Shown one piece after another: positions 1 through 7,417 of a stretch of DNA of 11,616 nucleotides (its first letter is position 1; each line of letters starts with the position of its first letter). The notes below the pieces were generated by a model. That model had not been told where the DNA came from and searched no databases. It was given only the letters and a program-made list of their open reading frames with translations. The DNA is from Bacillota bacterium (GTDB lineage Bacteria > Bacillota > Clostridia > Oscillospirales > Oscillospiraceae). The DNA is taken from NCBI GenBank assembly GCA_023393155.1, contig JAEWML010000118.1, positions 1-11,616 of the forward strand, written 5' to 3'. The translations under genes and the position numbers were made by a program.

Positions 1-1
1 C

Positions 2-1831
2 CTTCCACCCCCGCCCCGGCCCGTCTCCATCGAGCAGGCCGTGGGGCAGACGGTGGGGGACATGATGGAGGCACAGGAGTCTCTGACGGCGGCGCAGCGC
101 CCCCGCCGGGGCCTGTTTTCCCGGAAAAAGATGCCGCTGGAGGACACGGAGCAGCTTTACGAGCCGCCCGGCCCCCCGCCCGACCCGGAGCCGGAGGAAC
201 CTCCCGTGGGTCCTGAGCCGCCCTTGGACGAGGCCATGCGCTTTGCCCTGAAGCGCTGGCGGCGGCTGCGCCGCCCGTTGCCCGTGGCTGCGCTGGTTTG
301 TCTCTTGCTGCTGGCGCCCCAAGCGGCGGAAGCCGCCGGATACGCCGTTCCTCTCTGGACGGGCGACGGGACGCTGCAAACCGCCGTTTCCGCCGGGTCG
401 CTGCTTTTACTGTGCATTTTGTGCAGGGGCGTGTTCGTCCGTGGGGTTTCCCGGCTGGCCCATAAGTTTTTTACGGGAGAGCTGCTGCTCTCCTTCTCCG
501 CTGTGGCGGCGTTGCTTGACTGCGCGGCGGTACTCTGGCTTCCGGAGCGGAGCGCGGCTCCGCTGTATGCACTCCCCGCCTGCGTGGGGCTTTTCTTTGG
601 CCAGTGGGGCATTTCCCAGCGGGAAAAGGCCCGGTGCGACACGTTTCGCACCGCCGCGCTGGATCTCACGCCTCCCTATCTGGTGACGGACTTGGAAACG
701 GGGGCCTGCAAGCAGCCCGGCCGCGTTCCCGGCTTTTGGACCGACGCGGACAAGCCCTCCCTCTCGGAGATTTGGCAGGCGGCGCTGCTGCCGGTGGTGT
801 TTGTTGCCTCCGTGGTGTTTGCGGCCCTTGGCTCTGTGGGGCAGGGGCGGAACGCGGATTTTCTTTTGAACTGGTCCGCGATTCTCGCGGCTTCGGCGGC
901 CCTGATGCTGCCCATGACGGACGCGCTCCCCGCCGCGCGGCTTGCAAAGCGTCTGCAAAAGGGCGGCTGCGCCGTGGCGGGCTGCGCCGGGGCGGAGCGC
1001 ATCAGCCGGAAGAAATCCATGGTGGTCACGGATCAGGACCTGTTCCCCCCTGGAACGGTCAGCCTGAACGGCGTGAAACTCTTCGGCGAGGAGATGCCAA
1101 GGGCCGTGTCCTATGCCGCGTCTCTGGCACGCTCCTCCGGCTGCGGGCTTCGGCGGCTGTTTGACAATTTGCTGGTGTCCGAGGGCGGAACGCTGGAGCC
1201 TTTGGACGATTTCAGCTTTTACGAGGAGGGCGGCTTCTCCGCCGCCATCCGGGGAGAGTCGGTTTTGCTTGGTACCGCGTCCTTCATGCGCAAAATGGAC
1301 GTGCGCCTGCCCAGCGGGCTGAACCTGCGGACCGGCGTTTTCCTGTCCATCGACCGGGAGCTGGCGGCGGTGTTCGCGGTGAAGTACAAGCCTTCGGACA
1401 ACGTGGACTGGGCGCTGCGGCTGCTGCGCAGAAACAAAATTCAGCCGATTCTTGCCTCCCGGGACCCCAATGTGAACCCCGGCTTGCTGAAGCGGAAATT
1501 TACCGCGAAGGTGAGGATTCAATATCCCGCGCTTTCCGACCGGGTGGCTTTTTCCGAACAGGAGAGCGCTCAGGGCCGCCCTCGGGCGCTGCTGCTGCGG
1601 GAGGGGCTGTTGCCCTACGCGGAAACCGTGACTGGCAGCCGCCGCCTGTGCCGCGCTGTGCGCTCCGGCACGGCGCTGACGCTGCTGGCCTCCGTGGCTG
1701 GGTCCCTTCTGAGCTTTTATTTGACGGGGCTTGGCAGCTACGCGCTGATGGAGCCTTTGCGTCTTCTGGCATTTTCCCTGCTGTGGTCGGTGCCGGTATT
1801 CCTGCTGGACCATATGGCCGGGCGGTATTGA
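2..1831 (+). CDS. Degenerate P1B-type ATPase-like membrane protein (5' partial)
   Basis: The frame is open to the left edge, so the N-terminus is missing; the GTG at 41 has no convincing RBS and is probably internal. Counting from that GTG, residues 41-61 form a Pro/Glu-rich cytosolic stretch. About eight hydrophobic segments follow (near 80-96, 115-135, 147-168, 172-189, 247-266, 276-293, 543-562, 572-590), with a soluble block of about 240 residues before the last pair. This block aligns by eye with the P and N domains of heavy-metal ATPases: LPM replaces the CPC membrane motif, then a GA/GI-like segment, then VVTDQDLFPPGT where DKTGTLT is expected. The N-domain-like GGFSAAIRGESVLLGT and the ID-x-ELAAVFAV strand are recognisable. 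The catalytic Lys-Thr-Gly, the actuator TGE and the GDG-x-ND hinge are absent. The protein is therefore probably not an ion-pumping ATPase; a sensory, scaffolding or regulatory role is inference. The function is unknown. The HD-GYP gene follows 92 bp later. Confidence 0.8.
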   Translation, partial: LPPPPRPVSIEQAVGQTVGDMMEAQESLTAAQRPRRGLFSRKKMPLEDTEQLYEPPGPPPDPEPEEPPVGPEPPLDEAMRFALKRWRRLRRPLPVAALVCLLLLAPQAAEAAGYAVPLWTGDGTLQTAVSAGSLLLLCILCRGVFVRGVSRLAHKFFTGELLLSFSAVAALLDCAAVLWLPERSAAPLYALPACVGLFFGQWGISQREKARCDTFRTAALDLTPPYLVTDLETGACKQPGRVPGFWTDADKPSLSEIWQAALLPVVFVASVVFAALGSVGQGRNADFLLNWSAILAASAALMLPMTDALPAARLAKRLQKGGCAVAGCAGAERISRKKSMVVTDQDLFPPGTVSLNGVKLFGEEMPRAVSYAASLARSSGCGLRRLFDNLLVSEGGTLEPLDDFSFYEEGGFSAAIRGESVLLGTASFMRKMDVRLPSGLNLRTGVFLSIDRELAAVFAVKYKPSDNVDWALRLLRRNKIQPILASRDPNVNPGLLKRKFTAKVRIQYPALSDRVAFSEQESAQGRPRALLLREGLLPYAETVTGSRRLCRAVRSGTALTLLASVAGSLLSFYLTGLGSYALMEPLRLLAFSLLWSVPVFLLDHMAGRY

Positions 1832-1836
1832 GGCTG

Positions 1837-1854
1837 TCCGGCGGATACGCCGGA
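1837..1854 (+). other. Intergenic hairpin between the ATPase-like and HD-GYP genes
   Basis: A perfect 7-bp GC-rich inverted repeat (TCCGGCG, loop GATA, CGCCGGA) begins 6 bases after the ATPase-like stop codon. No T-run follows, so it is not a normal intrinsic terminator. It may stabilise the mRNA 3' end or separate expression of the two genes; the role is inferred. Confidence 0.35.
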
Positions 1855-1867
1855 ACATCCGGGGCGT

Positions 1868-1896
1868 TTGCCTCCACCGCAGTGGTTCTGAATAAA
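1868..1896 (+). promoter_or_regulatory. Possible weak promoter of the HD-GYP gene
   Basis: TTGCCT at 1868-1873 and AATAAA at 1891-1896 are separated by 17 bases, each matching the sigma-70/sigma-A consensus at four of six positions. It sits 27 bases before the ATG at 1924. Read-through from the upstream gene is equally possible. Confidence 0.25.
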
Positions 1897-1923
1897 ATTT
1901 ACAGAGAAACAGAGACGAAAACT

Positions 1924-3198
1924 ATGACCTATTACAACCGCTATTTTGCAACGCTTTACGACTTGATTGCCTGTATGACCGCGGCGGTGGACCTGCTGGA
2001 CGTAAGGGTTGCAAACCACCACCAGCGCGTGGCCTTTATGTCCTTAAAGCTGGGCGAGCAGATGGGCCTGCCGGTGGAGGAGAGGCGGACGCTGGTGCAG
2101 GCGGCCCTGCTGCACGACATCGGCGCCCTGACCCTGAGCGAGCGATTGCAGCTCATTACCGGGGAGGCCACCGAGCCGGAGGGACATGCCCGGATTGGGG
2201 CCAGATTTTTGGAGGATTTTCCCCTTCTGCGCCGCGAGGCGGAAATTGTCCGCTTTCACCATGTCCCATGGAGAAACGGCGCGGGCGGGATGCACCACGG
2301 CGCAAAGGTTCCTCTGCTCTCCCACATGCTGCATCTGGCGGACCGGGCGGTGGTGCAGATTCGTCCGGATATGGGCGTGATCAGCCAGATAGGCGCCATC
2401 CGCGAGGCCGTTGCCGCCCAGCGGGGCGAGGTATTTGTACCGGAGACGGTTGACGCGTTTTTGGCAATCAGCATGCAGGAGGCGCTGTGGTTGGAGCTGG
2501 CGGACGAGCCCCGGATTCACGATTTTATGGATGAGCTGTCTTTGGACGCGGTGAAGCTGACGCTGGACGAGGTGGTGAAGCTGACCGACGTGTTCGCCCA
2601 TATCATTGACTTTCGCAGCCCCTTTACCACGCGGCATTCCGCCAGCGTGGCAGCCACGGCGGAAAAGCTGGCGGAGCTGTCAGGCTTTTCCGAAAACGAG
2701 TGCAAAATGATGCGGATTGCCGGGAATCTCCACGATCTGGGAAAGCTGGCGATTCCCTCTGAAATTCTGGAAAAGCGGTCCAAGCTGGACCCCGACGAGT
2801 TTGACATTATCCGGGGCCACACCTTTTATACTTACCGCCTGCTTCGGCCCATCCGGGGTTTTGAGACGATTAACCAATGGGCGTCCTACCATCACGAACG
2901 GCTCAGCGGAAACGGGTATCCTTTCCATCTGAAGGCCGACAGCCTGCCGCTGGGGTCCCGCATTATGGCGGTGGCGGATATTTTTACCGCCGTGACCGAG
3001 GACCGGCCCTATCGGAAGGGAATGTCCGTCTCCAAAACGGAGGCCCTGCTCCGGGATATGGCGCGCCACGGCGCAATTTCCCCGGATTTGGTGTCCCTGC
3101 TGCTGGCCCATCATCAGGAGATTTCCCACCTCCGGGAGGAAGCGGCCGATCAGGCCGGGAAGCAGTATGACAGGCTTTTTTTGCAGGACTGCGTGTAA
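1924..3198 (+). CDS. Tandem HD / HD-GYP phosphohydrolase, probable c-di-GMP phosphodiesterase
   Basis: A 424-residue cytosolic protein. The ATG at 1924 was chosen because the family-like sequence starts there and a modest purine-rich RBS (GAGACG) precedes it; the same frame runs further upstream only as overlap with the previous gene. The N-terminal HD domain spans about residues 30-145, with H32/H33, LLHDIG at 62-67, H88, FHH at 111-113 and HLAD at 137-140. The C-terminal HD-GYP domain spans about 230-400, with H238, LHDLGK at 269-274, RGHT at 297-300, HHE at 323-325, NGYP at 330-333 and ADIFTAVTEDRPYR at 351-364. All metal-ligand motifs of the second domain look intact, so hydrolysis of cyclic di-GMP (or another cyclic dinucleotide) is likely from family knowledge. 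The first HD domain also keeps its ligands, so it may be active rather than only structural. No receiver, PAS or membrane segment is present, so any input signal must come through the N-terminal HD or a partner. A strong terminator lies 51 bases after the stop. Confidence 0.88.
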   Translation: MTYYNRYFATLYDLIACMTAAVDLLDVRVANHHQRVAFMSLKLGEQMGLPVEERRTLVQAALLHDIGALTLSERLQLITGEATEPEGHARIGARFLEDFPLLRREAEIVRFHHVPWRNGAGGMHHGAKVPLLSHMLHLADRAVVQIRPDMGVISQIGAIREAVAAQRGEVFVPETVDAFLAISMQEALWLELADEPRIHDFMDELSLDAVKLTLDEVVKLTDVFAHIIDFRSPFTTRHSASVAATAEKLAELSGFSENECKMMRIAGNLHDLGKLAIPSEILEKRSKLDPDEFDIIRGHTFYTYRLLRPIRGFETINQWASYHHERLSGNGYPFHLKADSLPLGSRIMAVADIFTAVTEDRPYRKGMSVSKTEALLRDMARHGAISPDLVSLLLAHHQEISHLREEAADQAGKQYDRLFLQDCV

Positions 3199-3248
3199 AG
3201 CCATAAGGCAATCGCCGTGAATTGCGCCGCACTGCCTGAAATACGCAA

Positions 3249-3286
3249 GGCCCGCCGTCCAATCGGACGGCGGGCCTCCTTTGTGT
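3249..3286 (+). terminator. Intrinsic terminator after the HD-GYP gene, possibly bidirectional
   Basis: A perfect 12-bp GC-rich stem (3249-3260 with 3265-3276) closes on an AATC loop and is followed by a T-rich tract (TCCTTTGTGTT). It stands between convergent genes, so it may also stop transcripts of the minus-strand aminotransferase operon, although the T tract on that side is poor. Confidence 0.75.
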
Positions 3287-3392
3287 TCTGAAAAAAATTC
3301 TCGTTCTTGGACAGGCGGGCTAAATCGGGCCCACCGCCTTTTTCTGAAACTCTCGCCGCAAGGTGTGCCTGATAAGTTCCGGCCGAAGACCT

Positions 3393-4514
3393 TTATTTCT
3401 GTGCCGACAGGCTTTTCTGGGCGACATCCGCCAGCTCCAGCAGCAGGGGCATTTCCTCCTCCCGGGGCAGCATCAGCCGGACCGAGTTGACACCCAGCCC
3501 CTCGAAGGACGCGCCGCTGACGGTGGCCACGCCCGCTTTGCGAAACACCTCGCATAAATCCACGCCGGGGTCGTCCGTATACAGCAGGGAAATGGGGACC
3601 GACGGCTCCGTATGCGCCACGCGGATAGGCCCGCCCGCAAGAAGCGCGTAAAGCTGCCGGTTCTTGGCGGCCGCGCGGCTGATTAAGCCCTCGATGCTGC
3701 TCTCTTTCGAGCGCAGCATCGCCACGCCCAGCCGTCGGGCAAGGCCGTTGCCGTTATAGGGCGGCACCAGCTTGCGGTATTGGGCCATGCCCTCCGCCGG
3801 TCCGGCGATGTAGCCCAGCCGCATCCCCGCAAGGCCAAAGCCCTTGGACATGCTCTTAAGCACGTATAAATGGTCGTATTGTCCCACAAAGCGCATAGCG
3901 GAGCACTCCTCCGGCATAAACTCTCCGTAAGCCTCGTCCACCAAGATGGCTGCGCCCCGCCGGGCCGCCGCCTGAATCAGCGTTTCAACCTCCTCCGGCC
4001 GCAGCACCTGTCCCGTGGGGTTGTTGGGGTTGTCCACGTACACCACATGAACGGCCCGGGGAAACGCATCGATAAACGCGGCGAAGGCCTCCGCGTCCAG
4101 CCGGTAATTGTCGGGCTGGCGCAGCATAAAGGGCGCGTATTCCGCCCCCTGCATGTGCACGTCGTCCACATAGGCGGAAAACTGAGGCGCATAGCCTACC
4201 ACCGTTTTGCCCGGCGCGAGGAACAGCTTGTTGACCGTGTAGAGAATGTCCACCGAGCCGCAGCCCAGCGCAAAATTCTCCCGGCCCAGCCGGACCCGCG
4301 GGGCAAACCGCTCCGCCAGCGCATCCAGAAATTCCGGGTCGTGAGGATAGTGCTGAAGCTCCTCCAGCGACAGGGCTTCCAGCGCCCGCGTCACCGCCGT
4401 GGGCGGCGTTTCCAGATTCACGCCCAGAGAGCAGTCTACTCTGCAATTGGAGTAATCGCCGTTTGCATAGCTTTTGGCCTCATACCCCAGAATCCACGGA
4501 TTGATCTGTGCCAT
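3393..4514 (-). CDS. Class I/II PLP aminotransferase, histidinol-phosphate aminotransferase-like
   Basis: A 373-residue fold-type I PLP enzyme of the usual length for the HisC/CobD-like group. Visible motifs: a GCGSVD phosphate-binding turn at 84-89, DNPNNPTG at 161-168, DEAY at 193-196, the Schiff-base Lys224 inside SMSKGFGLAGMRLGY, and a C-terminal substrate-carboxylate Arg346 in NSVRLMLP. The ATG is supported by an AGGGGAGGGG-type RBS four bases upstream. It is the second gene of a minus-strand operon, starting 31 bp after the class III aminotransferase stop. No histidine biosynthesis genes are nearby and a permease is divergent, so the substrate may be another amino acid or an amine-derived keto acid rather than histidinol phosphate. 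The fold and chemistry are secure; the substrate is not, so no gene symbol is given. Confidence 0.88.
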   Translation of the reverse strand: MAQINPWILGYEAKSYANGDYSNCRVDCSLGVNLETPPTAVTRALEALSLEELQHYPHDPEFLDALAERFAPRVRLGRENFALGCGSVDILYTVNKLFLAPGKTVVGYAPQFSAYVDDVHMQGAEYAPFMLRQPDNYRLDAEAFAAFIDAFPRAVHVVYVDNPNNPTGQVLRPEEVETLIQAAARRGAAILVDEAYGEFMPEECSAMRFVGQYDHLYVLKSMSKGFGLAGMRLGYIAGPAEGMAQYRKLVPPYNGNGLARRLGVAMLRSKESSIEGLISRAAAKNRQLYALLAGGPIRVAHTEPSVPISLLYTDDPGVDLCEVFRKAGVATVSGASFEGLGVNSVRLMLPREEEMPLLLELADVAQKSLSAQK

Positions 4515-4545
4515 TGATCCCCTCCCCTTTCCATGCGCGGCGGTG

Positions 4546-5886
4546 TTACCAGCCCTGCATCTCCTCCAGAATGGAGTCGCTCAGTTCTCCGGCGGTATAG
4601 GCCGCCAGCGCGGCATGAATGATTTCCGCAGCCTGGTCCAGCTCTTCCCGGGTGATGACCAGAGGAGGCTGCACCCGCAGGGAGCTTTGCCCCACAAAGG
4701 TCAGCAGCAGGCCGTGCTTCATGCAGTAATAGGAAATCTTGGCGGCGGCGGGATAGTTTTTCTCCATGGTTTCCCGATCCGTCACCAGATCCACGCCCAT
4801 GTTCAGGCCAATGCCCCGCACCTCGCCGATGACGGGGAATTCCTCCTGCATCTTCAAAAACCGCTCCCGCAGGTAAAGGCCCTTTTGATAGGATTCCTCA
4901 AAAATGTTTTCCCGCTCCATGATTTCCAGCATTTTTAAAGAGGCGGTGCAGCAGGCGGCGTTGCCGGACATGGTGAACAGGTGCGCCGGGGAATCCAGCG
5001 CCTCCATCACCTCCCTGCGGCCCACCACCGCCCCCAGCGGAAGCCCGCCGCCAAAGGATTTGCCCAGCACGTACAAATCACACTCCACGCCGAAATTGTC
5101 CATGGAGAACATCCGCCCCGTGCGGCCCACGCCCTGATTAATTTCATCGGAAATCAGCAGGATGCCGTTTTCCCGGCACAGGGCCGCCAAGTCCTGAAAA
5201 AACCTTGCGGGGGGAACAATCAGGCCCGCGTCTCCCGCGATGGGCTCCACCAGAAAGGCGGCCACCTCGTCGGCGGGGAGATAGTGGCGGAAAGCATAGC
5301 GAATCTGCTCCAGACAGTCCAGCTTACAGGACTCGGGCTTTTGGTGATACTGGCAGCGCAGGCAGGTGGGATAGTTAAACGTCTCGCACTCCGGCAGCAG
5401 CGGCCCGATTTTACGGCGCATGTTGTTGCTGAGCTTGGAGACGGAAATGGCGCCATAGGTGCTGCCGTGGTAGGACTCGCTGAAAGAGACGATCTTGGGC
5501 CGCCCGGTGTAGCCCCGGGCGTATTTGATGGCCCCGTCGATGGAGGCCGAGCCGGTACAGCTGAAGGAAACCGCCATATCCGGCCGGCCGGTCATGTGGG
5601 AAACCTTTTCCGCCAAGTCAATCATCGGCCCGGAGGGAAAATAGGCGGAGGTATATTGGGACAGCTCCGTCATCTGCCCGCAGACCGCCTGGGCAATTTC
5701 CTCGTTCCCGTGGCCGATATTGGCGGAGGAGGCGCTGGAGAGAAAATCGATGTATTCGTTTCCGTCGCAGTCGTACAGCTTCGCGCCCTTTCCCCGGACA
5801 AAGGAAATGGGAATATAGGGAATCCGCGCCGATTTGGGTACGTATTCTTCCTGACGCTGCATGATGCTTTCCAACTGTTTCGACAT
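4546..5886 (-). CDS. Class III PLP aminotransferase, GabT-like (omega-amino acid / 4-aminobutyrate type)
   Basis: A 446-residue class III aminotransferase. The ATG at 5886 is preferred: GGAGAGG stands six bases upstream, while an in-frame TTG five codons earlier lies inside that RBS. Motifs: GNEYIDF at 42-48 near the N-terminus, CTGSASIDGAIK at 110-121 (PLP phosphate region), SYHGSTYGA at 138-146, SDEINQGVGRTG at 246-257 with Asp247 for the PLP pyridine nitrogen, and Schiff-base Lys276 in LGKSFGGGLPLGA. An insertion at 175-191 carries four cysteines (C-x2-C-x8-C-x3-C), seen in some GabT-type and amino-acid racemase relatives and possibly metal-binding. The reaction is expected to be transfer of an amino group, often from an omega-amine, to a keto acid such as 2-oxoglutarate. 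Racemase or epimerase activity is an alternative known in this superfamily. It leads the operon with the HisC-like enzyme and is divergent from a YkvI-like permease. Confidence 0.9.
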   Translation of the reverse strand: MSKQLESIMQRQEEYVPKSARIPYIPISFVRGKGAKLYDCDGNEYIDFLSSASSANIGHGNEEIAQAVCGQMTELSQYTSAYFPSGPMIDLAEKVSHMTGRPDMAVSFSCTGSASIDGAIKYARGYTGRPKIVSFSESYHGSTYGAISVSKLSNNMRRKIGPLLPECETFNYPTCLRCQYHQKPESCKLDCLEQIRYAFRHYLPADEVAAFLVEPIAGDAGLIVPPARFFQDLAALCRENGILLISDEINQGVGRTGRMFSMDNFGVECDLYVLGKSFGGGLPLGAVVGRREVMEALDSPAHLFTMSGNAACCTASLKMLEIMERENIFEESYQKGLYLRERFLKMQEEFPVIGEVRGIGLNMGVDLVTDRETMEKNYPAAAKISYYCMKHGLLLTFVGQSSLRVQPPLVITREELDQAAEIIHAALAAYTAGELSDSILEEMQGW

Positions 5887-5985
5887 AAAAATCCTCTCCA
5901 ATCATTCGTGCGGCGGCAGTCGCACGCCTGCTCCGCGTATTTTTTGTTTTTTTCGGACGAAACTCGTCCGCCGCAAAGGTAATTG
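5887..5985 (-). promoter_or_regulatory. Structured 5' leader of the aminotransferase operon
   Basis: About 100 nt of untranslated leader lies between the predicted transcription start and the ATG. Two hairpins can form: CGGACG/CGTCCG (5954-5959 with 5965-5970) and CGTGCG/CGCACG (5907-5912 with 5921-5926). A competing 8-bp helix, TGCGGCGG (5909-5916) with CCGCCGCA (5968-5975), uses part of both hairpins and cannot coexist with them. The second hairpin ends about 10 bases from the SD. No U-run follows on the minus strand, so any control would act on translation or RNA stability rather than through a classical terminator. No known riboswitch class was recognised. Confidence 0.4.
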
Positions 5986-5991
5986 CTCTTT

Positions 5992-6020
5992 ATCATATCG
6001 GGTCCCTGTTTTCCTGTCAA
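5992..6020 (-). promoter_or_regulatory. Promoter of the aminotransferase operon
   Basis: On the minus strand, TTGACA (complement of 6015-6020) and TATGAT (complement of 5992-5997) are separated by exactly 17 bases: a full-consensus -35 and a five-of-six -10. The start is expected near 5985. It is by far the best sigma-A-type match upstream of the class III aminotransferase. Confidence 0.8.
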
Positions 6021-6030
6021 CACCATTTTT

Positions 6031-6043
6031 CACAACTTTTGTG
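6031..6043. promoter_or_regulatory. Possible operator palindrome CACAA-CTT-TTGTG
   Basis: A perfect 5+3+5 palindrome lies about 10 bases upstream of the minus-strand -35 box. The word TTTTGTGCA overlapping it recurs at 6088-6096, and a related palindrome TTGT-G-ACAA stands at 6142-6150 just before the plus-strand -35. The repetition of TTGTG half-sites between two divergent promoters suggests a shared regulator; no regulator gene is in the window. Confidence 0.35.
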
Positions 6044-6112
6044 CAAGCTTTTTCCAATGGTTTGTAAAAATATAGCCATTTTAAATATTTTGTGCAGATT
6101 GATTAAAAACTT

Positions 6113-6133
6113 TAAAAAATTTAGAATTTTTTA
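6113..6133. repeat. AT-rich inverted repeat in the divergent control region
   Basis: A 9-bp perfect inverted repeat (TAAAAAATT, spacer TAG, AATTTTTTA) lies 23 bases upstream of the plus-strand -35 box. It may be a regulator site or an UP-like/curved element. In so AT-rich a stretch it could be chance. Confidence 0.35.
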
Positions 6134-6156
6134 GCGCTTTATTGTGACAAATTATA

Positions 6157-6185
6157 TTGACAAAAGTTGCTTAAGTCGATATTGT
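6157..6185 (+). promoter_or_regulatory. Promoter of the YkvI-like permease gene
   Basis: TTGACA at 6157-6162 and TATTGT at 6180-6185 are 17 bases apart, giving a full-consensus -35 and a four-of-six -10. The expected start near 6192 leaves a leader of about 75 nt before the ATG at 6268. Confidence 0.75.
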
Positions 6186-6267
6186 TAAACCACTACTTTT
6201 TTTCGGCTTAAAAAAAGCTGGAAAAAAGAAAATGTGTGTAAAAATGCGTGTAGAAGGAGAAAATTTT

Positions 6268-7371
6268 ATGGCAAACAAGAGACACAGCAGGCTGCTTCGC
6301 ATCCTGATTCCAGGCTTTGTGTTCCAGTCCGTGGTCATCGGCGGCGGATACGGAACCGGCGCGGAAATCCGGGAATACTTTCTGTCAAGGGGACTTGCCG
6401 GCGGCCTTTTGGGAATGGCCGTTACGCTGGTGATTTGGTCCGTTCTGTGCGCGGTGACCTTTGAATTTTCCCGCACGTTCCGGACCTATGACTACAAGAG
6501 CATGATGACAAAGCTGCTGGGCAAAGCCAACTTCCTGTATGAAATCTGCTATATCGTCCTGCTTTTGATTGTGCTGGGCGTGGTCACGGCCACAGCAGGC
6601 AGCATGGTCACCAGCCTGACGGGTGGTTCTAAGTGGATTGGCGTTGCGATTCTGTCCCTCGGCATTATCGTGCTGGTCATCAAGGGCACCGCCGCCATTG
6701 AAAGTGTGCTGACCTTATGGTCCTATGTGCTGTACGCGGTGTATATCCTTTTCATGATTATCGTGTTTACAAAGTTTGGCGGCAATCTGCCCGAGGCATT
6801 TGCCGCCCGGGGCGTGGCCGGTTCCGACTGGCTGATGGGCGGCGCGAAATACGCGTTTTACAATCTGGGCATTGTCCCCGCCCTGCTCTACACCGTCCGC
6901 GAGTGCGACAACCGCAAAGAGGCGGTTGTCTCCGGCCTGCTGGCCGGTGTGATCGGCGTTATCCCCGCCGGGATGCTGCTTTTGACCATGGGTACAATAA
7001 TGGAGGCCTGCATGGCGGCGGAGGTGCCTATCACCGCCGTGTTCCAGGCGCTGGATATGAAATGGCTGTTCTGGCTGTTTGAGATTGTGCTGTTTGGCAC
7101 ACTCATTGAAACCGGAACCGGCTTTATCAAGGCCGTGGACGATCGGATTGAAAATTCCATCACCGCCTCCGGAAAGCGCGTTCCCGCATGGATGCGGCCT
7201 GCCGTGGCCATCGGCAGCGTGGCGCTGGGTATTCTTGTCTCCACCTTCGGGCTGGTGGGCCTGATTGCGCAGGGCTATGGAACCATTACCTGGGGCTTCT
7301 TCATCTTCTTCGTGGTTCCTATGCTGACCATCGGCGTCTACAAGATTGCCAGGCACGGCAAGAGAAACTGA
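6268..7371 (+). CDS. YkvI-like LeuT-fold membrane transporter (COG3949-type)
   Basis: A 367-residue, highly hydrophobic inner-membrane protein with about ten predicted helices (near 11-30, 43-68, 90-112, 122-141, 146-168, 190-210, 219-242, 264-285, 310-332, 340-360). The ATG at 6268 has AAGGAG ten bases upstream; an in-frame ATG at 6232 has no such site. The first helix carries the glycine-rich VIGGGYGTGAEIREYF, the kind of unwound segment found in TM1 of the APC/LeuT superfamily and typical of the YkvI group. The substrate of YkvI proteins is not established; amino acid or amine transport is inferred from the superfamily and from the divergent aminotransferase operon. It is a single-gene transcript ended by a terminator 47 bp downstream. 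Confidence 0.8.
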   Translation: MANKRHSRLLRILIPGFVFQSVVIGGGYGTGAEIREYFLSRGLAGGLLGMAVTLVIWSVLCAVTFEFSRTFRTYDYKSMMTKLLGKANFLYEICYIVLLLIVLGVVTATAGSMVTSLTGGSKWIGVAILSLGIIVLVIKGTAAIESVLTLWSYVLYAVYILFMIIVFTKFGGNLPEAFAARGVAGSDWLMGGAKYAFYNLGIVPALLYTVRECDNRKEAVVSGLLAGVIGVIPAGMLLLTMGTIMEACMAAEVPITAVFQALDMKWLFWLFEIVLFGTLIETGTGFIKAVDDRIENSITASGKRVPAWMRPAVAIGSVALGILVSTFGLVGLIAQGYGTITWGFFIFFVVPMLTIGVYKIARHGKRN

Positions 7372-7417
7372 TTTTCCGAAGCCTTCTCCGAACGCCTGCG
7401 GGCCCTCATAATCTATT

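Noticed and set aside
407..1858. Long minus-strand ORF (483 aa) antisense to the ATPase-like gene
   Set aside because: Low-complexity, Arg/His/Gln-rich translation typical of the antisense of GC-rich coding DNA; no domain and no RBS.
3315..3347. Hairpin-like GGCGGGC...GCCCACCGCC followed by TTTTT between the convergent genes
   Set aside because: The pairing needs a 3-base bulge and gives only 3+4 bp; far weaker than the perfect 12-bp terminator just upstream.
3870..4517. Plus-strand ORF of 215 aa antisense to the HisC-like gene
   Set aside because: Shadow frame without recognisable domain; the minus-strand gene explains the region.
4981..5982. Plus-strand ORF of 333 aa antisense to the class III aminotransferase
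   Set aside because: Gly/His/Arg-rich shadow frame with no motif, opposite a gene with complete catalytic motifs and a clear RBS.
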